DNA from: Candidatus Binatia bacterium | GTDB lineage: Bacteria > Desulfobacterota > Binatia > UBA1149 > JAJCZL01 | NCBI GenBank assembly: GCA_028278325.1 | Contig: JANQEO010000245.1 | Coordinates: 22,289-86,288 of the forward strand | Length of the DNA: 64,000 nt | Direction: 5' to 3' | Part shown: piece after piece, positions 38,340 to 47,088 of the stretch | How the letters are laid out: each line of letters opens with the position of its first letter | Numbering within the stretch: position 1 is the first letter of the stretch | The notes under the pieces: generated by a model | Seen by the model: only the letters and a program-made list of their open reading frames with translations | Told to the model about the DNA's origin: nothing | Database searches by the model: none | Position numbers and translations under genes: made by a program

Positions 38340-39898
38340 TCGATTCCCAGAAGAGCGCCGACGACCTTGCGATCGTCGAACGGGTGTTTGGTCCCGGCCA
38401 CGTCCTGATAGTCCTCGTGCCCCTTCCCGGCGATCAGGACGACGTCGTCGGAGGATGCGAGCGCCAGCCCTGCGGCTATGGCCGCGCGGCGGTCGGGCTC
38501 TACCAGATAACCGCTGCCTCGGCCGTGAAGTGTTTCGGCCGTTTCCTCACGAGACAGGCCCGAGATGCCTTCCTCGATGTCGGCGATGATCGCCGTCGGC
38601 TCCTCCGTGCGAGGGTTGTCGGAGGTGACGATGCACACGTCGCCGGCCTCAGCCGCTGCCCGTCCCATCATCGGCCGTTTGCCCTTGTCGCGATCACCAC
38701 CGCAGCCGAACACCACCACCAAGCGCCCCAGCGTCAGAGGCCTGAGAGTTTCCAGAACCCTCTCGAGAGCATCGGGCGTATGAGCATAGTCCACTATCAC
38801 CGTGGGTGCGCCCGGCCCGATCGCTTCGAGGCGTCCCGGAACCGGCGCGCAACTCTCGAGCCCCGCCTTTATGGTCTCCGTTCCGATACCCATGGCCGCT
38901 GCACAGGCTGCGGCGGCAAGCATGTTCGAAACGTTCGGGGCACCCAGCAACCGCGAGCGCACTGTCACCGCCTCGCCGTCGATACGCAGGTCCAGACGTG
39001 TTTCCGACAGTCCGTAGACGACTCCGGCCAGGCATACGCGAGCGGCAGTGCCCGGGCCGGCCGAATAACTCCACACATCGCAGCGATCCAGCCTGGCCGC
39101 CAAGCCTGCGACACGCGCGTCGTCGAAGTTGACCACCGCGATGCCGCCTTTGGGCTCCAGGTAGTCGAGGAACAAACGGGCTTTGCTCTCGAAGTAGCTG
39201 TCCTCGTCACCGTGGTAGTCGAGATGGTCGCGCGTCAAGTTGGTGAAGATGCCTGCGTCGAAGTCACAGCCCGCCGCCCGATGCTGGCTCAAAGCGTGGG
39301 AGGACACCTCCATGGCTACTGCATCGGTACCGGCGCCCACCATGGCGGCCAGGGTCGACTGCACATCGACTGCCGCCGGAGTGGTTATGGAAGCCGGTCT
39401 TTCGAAAGCATCGCAACGCTCACAGATCGTCCCGATGACGCCGGCCGACAGTCTAGCGGCCCGCCAGATGCTCTCGAGAATGTAGCTGCAGCTGGTCTTG
39501 CCGTTCGTTCCGGTTATGCCGACCAGGGAAAGCTGTGAAGAGGGCTCTCCCAAGATCAAGGAGGCCACGGTCCCGGCCAGCCGGCCGGGGTCCGAGACCA
39601 ACAAGGCGGGCAGGCCGCAAGCGTCGTCTCCGGGACGACACACCACCGCAACGGCTCCGGCGCGCTTGGCATCCGGTATGAACCTGGCGCCGTCGGCACT
39701 GTGGCCGGGAATCGCGACGAAGAGATCTCCTGCCAACGAAGTGCGCGAGTCCTGACTCACGCCCTCGACGACGGCATCGGCAGACCCAGTCAGCTCCAGA
39801 CTTGCCCCGGACGCCCTTAAGCGCTCGGCAAGCATGCCCAATGTGACGTGACCATGGGCGCGAGGCGGGGAATAGGTGGCGGGCTCCTGAATCTGCAC
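38336..39898 (-). CDS. murE: UDP-MurNAc-tripeptide synthetase MurE (meso-DAP type)
   Basis: Adds the third stem amino acid. The ATP loop is VGITGTNGKTSCSYILE, then TTPAAVDVQ, MEVSSHALSQHRAAGCDFD and FTNLTRDHLDYHG. The specificity motif reads SDNPRTEEP; DNPR is the form linked to meso-diaminopimelate, as in Gram-negatives. 520 residues from a GTG. The first 20 residues (QIQEPATYSPPRAHGH) are not conserved, so a slightly later start cannot be excluded. ftsI ends 34 bases upstream. Confidence 0.95.
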   Translation of the reverse strand: MQIQEPATYSPPRAHGHVTLGMLAERLRASGASLELTGSADAVVEGVSQDSRTSLAGDLFVAIPGHSADGARFIPDAKRAGAVAVVCRPGDDACGLPALLVSDPGRLAGTVASLILGEPSSQLSLVGITGTNGKTSCSYILESIWRAARLSAGVIGTICERCDAFERPASITTPAAVDVQSTLAAMVGAGTDAVAMEVSSHALSQHRAAGCDFDAGIFTNLTRDHLDYHGDEDSYFESKARLFLDYLEPKGGIAVVNFDDARVAGLAARLDRCDVWSYSAGPGTAARVCLAGVVYGLSETRLDLRIDGEAVTVRSRLLGAPNVSNMLAAAACAAAMGIGTETIKAGLESCAPVPGRLEAIGPGAPTVIVDYAHTPDALERVLETLRPLTLGRLVVVFGCGGDRDKGKRPMMGRAAAEAGDVCIVTSDNPRTEEPTAIIADIEEGISGLSREETAETLHGRGSGYLVEPDRRAAIAAGLALASSDDVVLIAGKGHEDYQDVAGTKHPFDDRKVVGALLGID

Positions 39899-39932
39899 GA
39901 CATACCTATACTACAGGCTGGCTGCAGGGGCT

Positions 39933-41873
39933 CTAAGGGGCAACGTAGGGCCGGAGACGAAGGCTGACCGCGTCGCTGGCGGCAACCGCGGTTCCAGCTT
40001 GCGGACTCTGGGCGATGATGAACCCGGACCCGGTCACGTCGATCTCACAGTCGCAATCCGACAGCGCACGCATGGCAGCCCTGAGGCTCATACCGTGCAG
40101 ATCGGGCATGTTACCGTCGAAACTGAATTCGACACGCTGTCTGGCCGGCCTCGGATCGGCGTCTACCACTTGTATGTAGGGCTGGTCAGGTAGCCGATCT
40201 ATGCCCAGATGGTGCACGCTCGCCTCGGCTATCCGCTGAAACACCGGACCGGCGATGACGCCGCCGTAGTGGTGGGTTTGAGGCTCGTCGATGAGTACCG
40301 CGATCACCACCCTGGGAGACTCCGCGGGAAAGTAGCCGACGAAGGACGATACCCAATGCGAGCGCGTATAGCGTCCGTCGACGACCTTTTGGGCCGTGCC
40401 GGTCTTTCCGGCCACGCTCAAGCCCTCGATCATGGCCTGAGGGGCGGTTCCCTCCTCCGAGACCACCGCTTCGAGCATCTGCGTAACAGTGGATGCCACC
40501 GACTCGGAAACGACCCGTCCATGCTGCGTCGGCATCGCCTGGCGTATCACGGTGCCGTCGGCGTCGACGATGCGCTCGACTACGTAGGGCTGCATCCTCA
40601 TGCCACCGTTGGCCAGGACGGCGAAAGCGTTGGCGAGCTGCACGGCCGTCACACTGAGTCCTTGCCCGAAGCTGATGTTGGCCAGATCTATGGTTCGCCA
40701 CTTTTGCGGCGGCCGGAGAAGCCCGTTGTGTTCTCCCGGCAACCCTATCCCCACGCGTTTGCCGAAACCGAAGCGCTTGAGATAGGCGTGCAAGGGGACC
40801 GCGCCCATCACGTCGGCGATCTTGTAACTGCAGATGTTGCTCGAAACCTTGAGGATCTCGGCCACATCCAGGTCGCCGTGCTCCTTGTGATCGTGGATCA
40901 CTCCGCCCGGCAGAGGCATCTTTCCCTCTTCGCAAAAGAAGGTGCTCTTCTTGGTTACCGCCCCCTCTTCCAGCGCCGCAGCCACGACCATGGGCTTGAG
41001 CGTAGAGCCGGGGTCGAACAGGTCGGTGACGGCCCGGTTACGTCGTGCTTGGACCGATGAGCGGCCATAGGCGTTGGGATCGAAGGTAGGATGGTTCGCC
41101 AGAGCCAAGAGCTCGCCCGTGCGAGGGTCGAGAACCACGACGGATCCGGCCTTGGCCTCGGACTCCTCGACGCGCAGGGCAAGCTCGCGCTCGGCGATGC
41201 TTTGCAAGGCGGCATCGATGGTCAGGCGAACCGTTGCGCCCTGGTTCACGCCGGCCATGTCACTCTCGTGGAGGAACACCTTTCCATGTACGTCGCGGCA
41301 AACTTTGACGGTTGCCGGGGTTCCTAGGATCTCGCTGTCGAACAGCCTCTCGAGTCCTTCCAGCCCCTGCGCGTCGGCGCCGACGAAGCCGAGGATATGC
41401 GCGGCCAAAGTGCCGTGGGGGTAGCTGCGATGCTGGTGATTGTGCACGCCGATTCCTCGGATCCCCAGCCTCACGATGTCGGTCTTGGCGTCCATGCTGA
41501 CGTTCCTGGCCAGCCACACGAAACTGTCGGGCTTGGTCCTCAGCAAAGACCGGGCACGCCACTCGGCGACGCCCAACAGAGGCGCCAAGCTCTTGGCGTG
41601 CAAGGCGTCATACTCGTAGTCACGGCCGCTCCTCGAAACACGGTAGGCGGGGATACTGGTGGCCAAGGCCGTGCCCGTGCGATCGAGTATGGGACCGCGG
41701 TAGGACATGTCGACATATTCCGGACAGGTGATGCGATTGAGATCTTCTTCGAGGGTCTCGCCCATGAACACGGTCAGCCAGACCATGCGAGCGCTGATCG
41801 CGAGCAGTGCAACGAAAGAACTCATGCCGACGAGCATGAGCCGACGGCTGAAGCGGTTACGGCTTCTTCGCAT
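39933..41873 (-). CDS. ftsI: Penicillin-binding protein FtsI (PBP3 type) with C-terminal PASTA domain
   Basis: Septal transpeptidase. A basic N-terminus and one membrane helix (about residues 12-36) anchor a periplasmic dimerisation domain and the transpeptidase domain. Its active-site motifs are S290-T-L-K293 (FDPGSTLKP), SSN (VSSNICSYK) and KTGT (VAGKTGTAQK). A PASTA-like domain covers about residues 577-646 (MPDLHGMSLRAAMRAL, ends VSLRLRPYVAP). PASTA on FtsI is absent from gammaproteobacteria but common in deltaproteobacterial and Gram-positive proteins. 646 residues. It overlaps ftsL by 17 bases. Confidence 0.95.
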   Translation of the reverse strand: MRRSRNRFSRRLMLVGMSSFVALLAISARMVWLTVFMGETLEEDLNRITCPEYVDMSYRGPILDRTGTALATSIPAYRVSRSGRDYEYDALHAKSLAPLLGVAEWRARSLLRTKPDSFVWLARNVSMDAKTDIVRLGIRGIGVHNHQHRSYPHGTLAAHILGFVGADAQGLEGLERLFDSEILGTPATVKVCRDVHGKVFLHESDMAGVNQGATVRLTIDAALQSIAERELALRVEESEAKAGSVVVLDPRTGELLALANHPTFDPNAYGRSSVQARRNRAVTDLFDPGSTLKPMVVAAALEEGAVTKKSTFFCEEGKMPLPGGVIHDHKEHGDLDVAEILKVSSNICSYKIADVMGAVPLHAYLKRFGFGKRVGIGLPGEHNGLLRPPQKWRTIDLANISFGQGLSVTAVQLANAFAVLANGGMRMQPYVVERIVDADGTVIRQAMPTQHGRVVSESVASTVTQMLEAVVSEEGTAPQAMIEGLSVAGKTGTAQKVVDGRYTRSHWVSSFVGYFPAESPRVVIAVLIDEPQTHHYGGVIAGPVFQRIAEASVHHLGIDRLPDQPYIQVVDADPRPARQRVEFSFDGNMPDLHGMSLRAAMRALSDCDCEIDVTGSGFIIAQSPQAGTAVAASDAVSLRLRPYVAP

Positions 41874-42201
41874 TCTTCACCGCCAGCACCTGACCTGGCT
41901 TGGGTGTGTCGAGCCCGAGCTCCATCCCTCTCTGCCTGACCCGTTCGGGACTCCTTTCGCGTTCCAGCTCGGCCAGCAACTCCGAATGCTCGTGGTCGAG
42001 CGCTTCCATGAGGCTGGTCGTGCGCTTCATCTGGTATCCGAGTGCCCGGGCGTGAAGCCTGACCCACACCTGCGCGGATCCGAGCGCCAGCACCACCACG
42101 AGGGTCAGCACCAGCCGGCGGCGACTACCCACGACAGCGGGATCAAAGGCTCTGTGGCTCCAATCCCTGCTCCAGCTCTTGATGCGGTCTGCCCTTGCCA
42201 C
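41857..42201 (-). CDS. ftsL: Cell division protein FtsL
   Basis: Small bitopic divisome protein. From GTG 42201 (2 bases after the rsmH stop) it has 114 residues. A basic cytoplasmic start (RADRIKSWSRDW) is followed by one membrane helix (LVLTLVVVLALGSAQVWV) and a leucine-rich periplasmic coiled coil (MEALDHEHSELLAELERE). It ends GLDTPKPGQVLAVK, the typical FtsL tail. Position between rsmH and ftsI supports the call more than sequence, since the family diverges fast. Confidence 0.88.
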   Translation of the reverse strand: MARADRIKSWSRDWSHRAFDPAVVGSRRRLVLTLVVVLALGSAQVWVRLHARALGYQMKRTTSLMEALDHEHSELLAELERERSPERVRQRGMELGLDTPKPGQVLAVKNAKKP

Positions 42202-42203
42202 GG

Positions 42204-43172
42204 TCAGTTCTCTTCCCCGGCCGCGCTCTTTCTCTGAACGGCGCGCAGACCCGCGCTGCGCGCACGCGGATTGCGTTCGACCTCGGCCGGCGAGGGCCGT
42301 CGAATGCGCCGCGTGAGCAGATCGACCTTGGCCTCCCAGCCACACACGCACTGAGGGAGACCGGGTGGACAAATGCACTCGGAGGCCCACATCCTGAACG
42401 CGCGCTTCACGATCCGGTCTTCCAGAGAATGATAGCTGATGATTGCCATGCGCCCACCAGGGGCGAGGTACTCCCAGCCGCGATCTAGAAAGCGCTCGAG
42501 TTCGCCCAACTCCTCGTTGACCGCGATCCTGAGAGCCTGAAAGGTACGCGTCGCAGGGTTGTGGCCGGGACGACCCTTGACGCCGGCCGCGAGCACGGCC
42601 TCACGCAGGTCGGCCGTCGTTTTCAGTGGCGCCTCTTGGCGCCTCGCCGCTATTTGTCTTGCGACCCGCTTGGCGCGGGGCTCTTCTCCGTATCGGCGGA
42701 TGATGCCGGCGAGTTCCGCCTCGGGCAGGCTGTTGCAGAGGTCGGCGGCAGTGTCCGGGCGTGTACGGTCCATGCGCATGTCGAGAGGGCCGTCGGCTAG
42801 GAAGCTGAAGCCGCGCGAAGCAGTTTCGAGTTGATAAGTGGATACCCCGAGATCGAGAACCATGCCGTCGACTTCGCCCAGCCACCCGCGCTCTTCGAGC
42901 ACTTCGCGCATGCCCCCGAAGCGGGCCTGGAGCATGGTAATTCTGCTGCCGAAACCGGAAAGGAAGGAACGAGAACGGGTCAGAGCGCCATCATCCTGGT
43001 CGATTGCAAGTACGAAGCCGTCGGGGCGGGAACGCTCGAGCAATTGCTCCGAATAACCGCCATCCCCGAGTGTCGCGTCGACATAAAGTCCCCCCGGCTT
43101 GACCGCCAGAATCTCAACCGCGTCCTCTCCCATCACCGGCAGATGACGCTCTGACCTCCCCTTGTCGCTCAC
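42204..43172 (-). CDS. rsmH: 16S rRNA (cytosine1402-N4)-methyltransferase RsmH (MraW)
   Basis: SAM-dependent enzyme that N4-methylates C1402 in the ribosomal decoding centre. HLPVMGEDAVEIL, VDATLGDGGYSEQLL (SAM loop), VLDLGVSTYQLETASRGFSF, KGRPGHNPATRTFQALRIAVN and RMAIISYHSLEDRIVKRAF are in the family order, as is a Cys-rich CICPPGLPQCVCG tail. 322 residues. GTG start. It lies 40 bases downstream of mraZ. Confidence 0.96.
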   Translation of the reverse strand: MSDKGRSERHLPVMGEDAVEILAVKPGGLYVDATLGDGGYSEQLLERSRPDGFVLAIDQDDGALTRSRSFLSGFGSRITMLQARFGGMREVLEERGWLGEVDGMVLDLGVSTYQLETASRGFSFLADGPLDMRMDRTRPDTAADLCNSLPEAELAGIIRRYGEEPRAKRVARQIAARRQEAPLKTTADLREAVLAAGVKGRPGHNPATRTFQALRIAVNEELGELERFLDRGWEYLAPGGRMAIISYHSLEDRIVKRAFRMWASECICPPGLPQCVCGWEAKVDLLTRRIRRPSPAEVERNPRARSAGLRAVQRKSAAGEEN

Positions 43173-43212
43173 GGCTACCGAGTCCGGATCCCGCCGTGAG
43201 TACTACGAAGAC

Positions 43213-43662
43213 CTAGATGCCGAAGTCCTCGAAGAAACCTTCCTCCCTCGCCACGCTCTCGGCGTCGCTTGAAGCCCGTTTCCACTCCTCAGCCGACCAG
43301 AGCTGGAGTTTCTCGAGATCCCCCGTCGAAACCACATCCTTGGTGATGCCCGCGTACTCGCGCAGGTCGGTTGGGATGAGAATACGACCCTGCTTGTCGA
43401 CCGAAAGGTCCTGAGCCGGGTGTATGTAAAGCTGTTTGAATGCTATCGTACGACGGTCGAACTGAGGGCGGGCTTGCAGCTTCTGCTCGAGCAATACCCA
43501 CTGACGCATTACGTAGATGTCGAGGCTTCGAAAACGCACACCGAAGGACTTGGTGATGACAACCCGGTCGTCGTCTTCCTTGGCCAGTACCTCACGGAAC
43601 TTCCTCGGTATCGCTATACGACCCTTGTCGTCGATGCTGTGGTTGAATGTGCCTCGAAACAT
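43213..43662 (-). CDS. mraZ: Transcriptional regulator MraZ
   Basis: Ring-forming AbrB-like DNA-binding protein that regulates the dcw operon. Two SpoVT/AbrB-like halves are visible: FRGTFNHSIDDKGRIAIPRKFRE at the N-terminus and PAQDLSVDKQGRILIPTDLRE in the middle, each with the DKGRI/DKQGRI turn. The end is the divergent DAESVAREEGFFEDFGI. 149 residues. The 290 bases upstream contain three 10-bp-spaced GTGG boxes, so autoregulation is likely. No clear Shine-Dalgarno precedes the ATG. Confidence 0.96.
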   Translation of the reverse strand: MFRGTFNHSIDDKGRIAIPRKFREVLAKEDDDRVVITKSFGVRFRSLDIYVMRQWVLLEQKLQARPQFDRRTIAFKQLYIHPAQDLSVDKQGRILIPTDLREYAGITKDVVSTGDLEKLQLWSAEEWKRASSDAESVAREEGFFEDFGI

Positions 43663-43753
43663 CGAAAATGGGCGTGGGTGGCCGTCCCCCGGAGGGGCTC
43701 CCTCTCACACACAAAAACAAACCCCCGGCCGACAATCACCATTTGGGAATGTT

Positions 43754-43779
43754 CTCCACTTCACTCCACGGCCACCCAC
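43754..43779 (-). promoter_or_regulatory. MraZ operator: three GTGG boxes at 10-bp spacing
   Basis: Read on the minus strand, GTGGGT (43779-43774), GTGGAG (43769-43764) and GTGGAG (43759-43754) repeat with an exact 10-bp period, about 95-115 bases upstream of the mraZ start codon. MraZ of E. coli and of mollicutes is known to bind tandem GTGG/TGGG-type repeats spaced one helical turn apart. The site should therefore control the whole mraZ-ftsZ string. Confidence 0.75.
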
Positions 43780-43787
43780 AGGGCGCC

Positions 43788-43817
43788 ATTCTTAATAAGA
43801 TTCCTCTAAGCCGTCAA
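43788..43817 (-). promoter_or_regulatory. Candidate promoter of the mraZ/dcw operon
   Basis: On the minus strand TTGACG (43817-43812) is followed after 18 bases by AAGAAT (43793-43788), a fair sigma70-type pair just upstream of the three MraZ boxes. That places the boxes at and just after the expected start of transcription, a sensible position for repression. The remaining gap to the rnpB 3' end (43818-43954) has a 7-bp inverted repeat (CTTTTCG/CGAAAAG at 43881-43909) and nothing else I recognise. Confidence 0.45.
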
Positions 43818-43954
43818 GGCTTTTCTTCAGCGACCCGTGTGCGCTTCCCCCGGTGCACTCAAATCCTTTACGGGCACACGCTTTTCGGCGACAAGGGCGA
43901 AACGAAAAGTTGCCGAGCAGTGAAATGTAAAGGGTAAGAGAGGGAGGGATGCAG

Positions 43955-44336
43955 GTGCCGAGCCGACCGATAAGCCGGGTTCTGTCCCACCCGGCCGTGA
44001 CCGGCCGAGCTTGGGCAGCCATTCATCTAGGCCGACGATTGCCCGTCGGCTCCTGCGACCTTGACCCGGGGGCCTGTGGGCGAGCAACCCGCCCCCCTAT
44101 TCGGTCTTGCTCCGAGTGGGGTTTACATAGCACCCGCCGTTACCGACGGGCTGGTGAGCTCTTACCTCACCGTTTCACCCTTACCCGCCGGGCTCGCGCC
44201 CGCCGGGCGGTTTACTTTCTGTTGCACTTTCCCCGCCTCACGGCGGGCCGCCGTTAGCGGCCACCCTGCTCTGCGGAGCCCGGACTTTCCTCCTGCACCG
44301 CTAGGGTACAGGCGGCTGCCTGGTCGGCTCTGGCAC
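43955..44336 (-). ncRNA. rnpB: RNase P RNA (class A)
   Basis: Catalytic RNA of RNase P, which matures tRNA 5' ends. The minus strand has the universal GAGGAAAGTCCGGGCTC (44292-44276), then AAGGGTGAAACGGTGAGG and AGAGCTCACC, and near the 3' end GGGACAGAACCCGGCTTAT. Helix P1 pairs GTGCCaGAGCCGACC at the 5' end with GGTCGGCTCGGCAC at the 3' end with a bulged A, which sets the ends. At about 382 nucleotides it is a normal type A molecule. It starts 11 bases after the zinc-ribbon gene stop. Confidence 0.96.
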
Positions 44337-44347
44337 CTACAATTAGT

Positions 44348-45061
44348 CTACTCTGAAGCGGGTTTTACGTACAGGATACGCTGGCAGCTCGGGCATACTC
44401 GAACGGCGCCCGTCTCCAGGATCTCGTTCAGAGTCTGGGGTGGAACGGTCATGTGACATCCCCCACAAGACCCACCGTTGACCAGGACTACCGCCAGCCC
44501 TCCTCGACGAGACAAGACCATGTCGTACTGCCGGCGAACCCGGTCATCTACCGCGCCGGCGAGAGCGTCGCGCTCCCCGCGCTCGGCTTCGAGTTCCTTC
44601 TTGAGCGCGTCGATACGCTCGGAGGCCTCCTTGACCTGGAGGTGGTCGGCCTCCTGAAGATCCGCCAGCTCCTTTCGAACCGTCTCTATCTGACCCTCTA
44701 TCTCTTCGACACGGGCCATGAAATCCAGGAGCTTTTCCTCTTCGGCCTCGATTTCCTCGGTCGAGGCCTTTACCTCCCACTCTCCGGCACGCAGCTCTTT
44801 TTCCGTGCGTACCCTGGTAAGGCGGGACCGGCGGGCGTTGAGTTGTTCACGCTGGTCGTTGACCGAACGCTCGATGAGAGCGCGTTCGGCGACAAGCTGT
44901 TTGCGGGTGTTGGTAAGTTCCTCGAGGCGCGCGTTGCACGCGGCCAAGGCTCGCTTGCGTTTGTCCAAGTCCGCTTCGAAACGCTGAATTTCCCGTTTCT
45001 TCTCGAGAAATCGAAGATCTATGGATTGAAGCTCGTAAAGCGTCTCTAAAGCCGTTGGCAA
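44348..45061 (-). CDS. Coiled-coil protein with C-terminal C4 zinc ribbon
   Basis: A long helical hairpin (residues about 1-180, Glu/Arg/Leu-rich with heptads such as LDKRKRALAACNARLEEL) is followed by a zinc ribbon. The ribbon is formed by CGGC in NGGSCGGCHMTVPP and CPSC in RVCPSCQRILY. This is the architecture of the CT398-like zinc-ribbon family, often placed next to rnpB. The function is unknown; a role with RNA or secretion components has been suggested for relatives. 237 residues from TTG 45061, preceded by GAGGA 5 bases upstream. Confidence 0.85.
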   Translation of the reverse strand: MPTALETLYELQSIDLRFLEKKREIQRFEADLDKRKRALAACNARLEELTNTRKQLVAERALIERSVNDQREQLNARRSRLTRVRTEKELRAGEWEVKASTEEIEAEEEKLLDFMARVEEIEGQIETVRKELADLQEADHLQVKEASERIDALKKELEAERGERDALAGAVDDRVRRQYDMVLSRRGGLAVVLVNGGSCGGCHMTVPPQTLNEILETGAVRVCPSCQRILYVKPASE

Positions 45062-45089
45062 ATTTCCTCAGTCTCCCGCCTACATTAGG

Positions 45090-45163
45090 TGGGCCCACCA
45101 GGACTCGAACCTGGGACCAGAGGATTATGAGTCCCCTGCTCTAACCAACTGAGCTATGGGCCC
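45090..45163 (-). tRNA. tRNA with CAU anticodon, probably tRNA-Ile2 (lysidine type)
   Basis: A 74-base cloverleaf on the minus strand: acceptor GGGCCCA pairs with TGGGCCC, D arm GCTC/GAGC, anticodon arm GGGGACTCATAATCC(T) with CAT, T arm with GGTTCGAGTCC. A73 is the discriminator. The GGGCC acceptor resembles tRNA-Ile2 more than initiator or elongator Met, but sequence alone leaves Met possible. The 3' CCA is not encoded (CCT follows), so it needs a CCA-adding enzyme. It lies between rpoD and the zinc-ribbon gene. Confidence 0.9.
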
Positions 45164-45174
45164 TCCGAAGCCGA

Positions 45175-47088
45175 CTAACCGATAAAGCCCCGGAGTTTCT
45201 TACTTCGGCTAGGCAGTCTCAGCTTTCGCAGTGCCTTGGCCTCGATCTGGCGAATTCGTTCTCTGGTGACAGAGAACTTTCCACCGACCTCTTCTAGTGT
45301 ATGGTCGGTTTTTTCTCCTATTCCAAATCTAAGCCGCAGCACTTGCTCCTCACGTGGGGTAAGGGTGGCGAGGACTTTCTTGGTCTGGTCCTGGAGATTG
45401 GCGTTGACCACCGCGTCGGCGGGGGCCACCGCCCGGCGGTCTTCGATGAAATCGCCGAGATGGCTGTCTTCCTCGTCCCCGATGGGGGTCTCGAGCGAGA
45501 TCGGCTCTCGGGAGATCTTGAGGATCTTACGCACACGGTCGACGGGGATGTCGACCATCTCGGAAAGCTCTTCAGCCGAGGGCTCGCGCCCTTTCTCCTG
45601 GACGTAGTGGCGCGTGGCACGAATGAGCTTGTTGATCGATTCGATCATATGCACGGGTATGCGGATCGTGCGCGCCTGGTCGGCGATCGCGCGGGTGATC
45701 GATTGACGAATCCACCACGTAGCGTAGGTGGAAAACTTGTACCCACGCTTGTAGTCGAACTTGTCGACCGCCTTCATCAGGCCGATGTTGCCTTCCTGAA
45801 TGAGGTCGAGGAACTGTAAGCCGCGGTTGTTGTACCGCTTGGCGATCGACACCACGAGACGTAGGTTGGCCTCGATCAACTCGCTCTTTGCTTGATCGGC
45901 GGCAGCTTGAGCCTTCTCCATGGTGACGGTCAGGCCATGCAGATCGTCGGCGCTCATTTCGCACTTGGAGACGAGATCTTCGATCTCCGCCGTCGACGAC
46001 TCGAGGTTCGCGGCCATTCTCAGGATGCCGTCGACATTCATACGTAGGGTGCCGCAGATCCTCTGGTCGGACGTCTTGTCCTTGCCCAGTTCCACCGCGT
46101 ACTCGAGAATTTGATCGGCAGTGCGTCCGGTCTTCCGCTCAGCCGCGGCGATGGTGCCGCGCATGCGCCTCAAATGAGCATGGGCACGCCTGACTTCAGA
46201 AACCACGATCGCAACCTGACCCGGGTGCAAGGGAATCTCGCGTAGCCCTTTGAGCACGCGCGTATTCAACTTGCCGATCTGGTCGTCCAGGCGCTTGGCG
46301 GCGGCCTGAGACATCCTCTTACTGCGCTGCTCGGCAAGCTCGTCGACCTGCCCCGCCAGCTTCGCCAGTCTGTTGATCTGGCGGCTAACACGCTTGTGCA
46401 GCTCCAGCTCGTCTTCGCTCGGGGTGCTTTCCTCGGTTTGCTCCTCATCTGCATCGAACTCGCCGACGGGATCCGGCTCGGCAAGCTTGGCCACCGAGCG
46501 CACGCGTACGCTGCCTTCTTTCAACAAGGTGGCAAGCCCGGCCACATGCCGGCGCCCGAACGGGGAGCAGAAAACGAGATCGAAGACATGGCCCTCGCCC
46601 TCTTCGATGCGCATGGCGATAGCCACCTCGCCCTCGCGCGAGAGCAGTTGAACCGACCCCATGTCGCGCATGTACATGCGGACGTAGTCGACTCCCCGAT
46701 CCTCGACCTCGCTGTCATCGGCAGCCTCGCGGGTCCGAGTCGCGGTTCGAGCCTTGGGAGGAGCCTTGGCTTTGGGCTCGGCGTCCGCGTCTTCACGCAG
46801 CTCGACCTTGTTCTCGCGAAGCGCGGCAAACACCTCCTCTATATCCGCTTGATCGGTGACACCGTCTTCCAAAAACTCGTTGATCTCATCGTAGGTAACG
46901 AAACCCTTGTCCTTGCCGAGCTTGACGAGTTCCTCGAAACCCTCGGGGCCTTTCGGCGAGGCGGCCTGCTTGCCGTCTTTCTTGGACTCGGCAGCCTTGG
47001 CCTTTGCCGAGACCTTGGATCGCGACCGGCCCGTGGTGGAGGATTTGCGTTTAGTGGTCTTGGAGGTGGGCTTGGACTTCTTAGGCAT
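45175..47088 (-). CDS. rpoD: RNA polymerase primary sigma factor RpoD
   Basis: Housekeeping sigma70. A Lys/Ser/Thr-rich leader (residues about 1-48) precedes region 1.1 ([23 protein letters not shown]). A non-conserved region follows, then regions 2.1-2.4 ([20 protein letters not shown] and [20 protein letters not shown], which bind and melt the -10). Regions 3 ([12 protein letters not shown]) and 4.2 ([20 protein letters not shown], -35 binding) come last. 637 residues. It overlaps dnaG by 8 bases and is followed by a tRNA gene. Confidence 0.97.
   Translation of the reverse strand: MPKKSKPTSKTTKRKSSTTGRSRSKVSAKAKAAESKKDGKQAASPKGPEGFEELVKLGKDKGFVTYDEINEFLEDGVTDQADIEEVFAALRENKVELREDADAEPKAKAPPKARTATRTREAADDSEVEDRGVDYVRMYMRDMGSVQLLSREGEVAIAMRIEEGEGHVFDLVFCSPFGRRHVAGLATLLKEGSVRVRSVAKLAEPDPVGEFDADEEQTEESTPSEDELELHKRVSRQINRLAKLAGQVDELAEQRSKRMSQAAAKRLDDQIGKLNTRVLKGLREIPLHPGQVAIVVSEVRRAHAHLRRMRGTIAAAERKTGRTADQILEYAVELGKDKTSDQRICGTLRMNVDGILRMAANLESSTAEIEDLVSKCEMSADDLHGLTVTMEKAQAAADQAKSELIEANLRLVVSIAKRYNNRGLQFLDLIQEGNIGLMKAVDKFDYKRGYKFSTYATWWIRQSITRAIADQARTIRIPVHMIESINKLIRATRHYVQEKGREPSAEELSEMVDIPVDRVRKILKISREPISLETPIGDEEDSHLGDFIEDRRAVAPADAVVNANLQDQTKKVLATLTPREEQVLRLRFGIGEKTDHTLEEVGGKFSVTRERIRQIEAKALRKLRLPSRSKKLRGFIG

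Noticed and set aside
43881..43909. CTTTTCG/CGAAAAG inverted repeat downstream of rnpB as its terminator.
   Set aside because: The loop would be 15 bases and no T run follows, so it is noted only as part of the dcw upstream region.
43949..44257. Short open frames over the rnpB region.
   Set aside because: The region folds as RNase P RNA with all the conserved segments; the frames are incidental.
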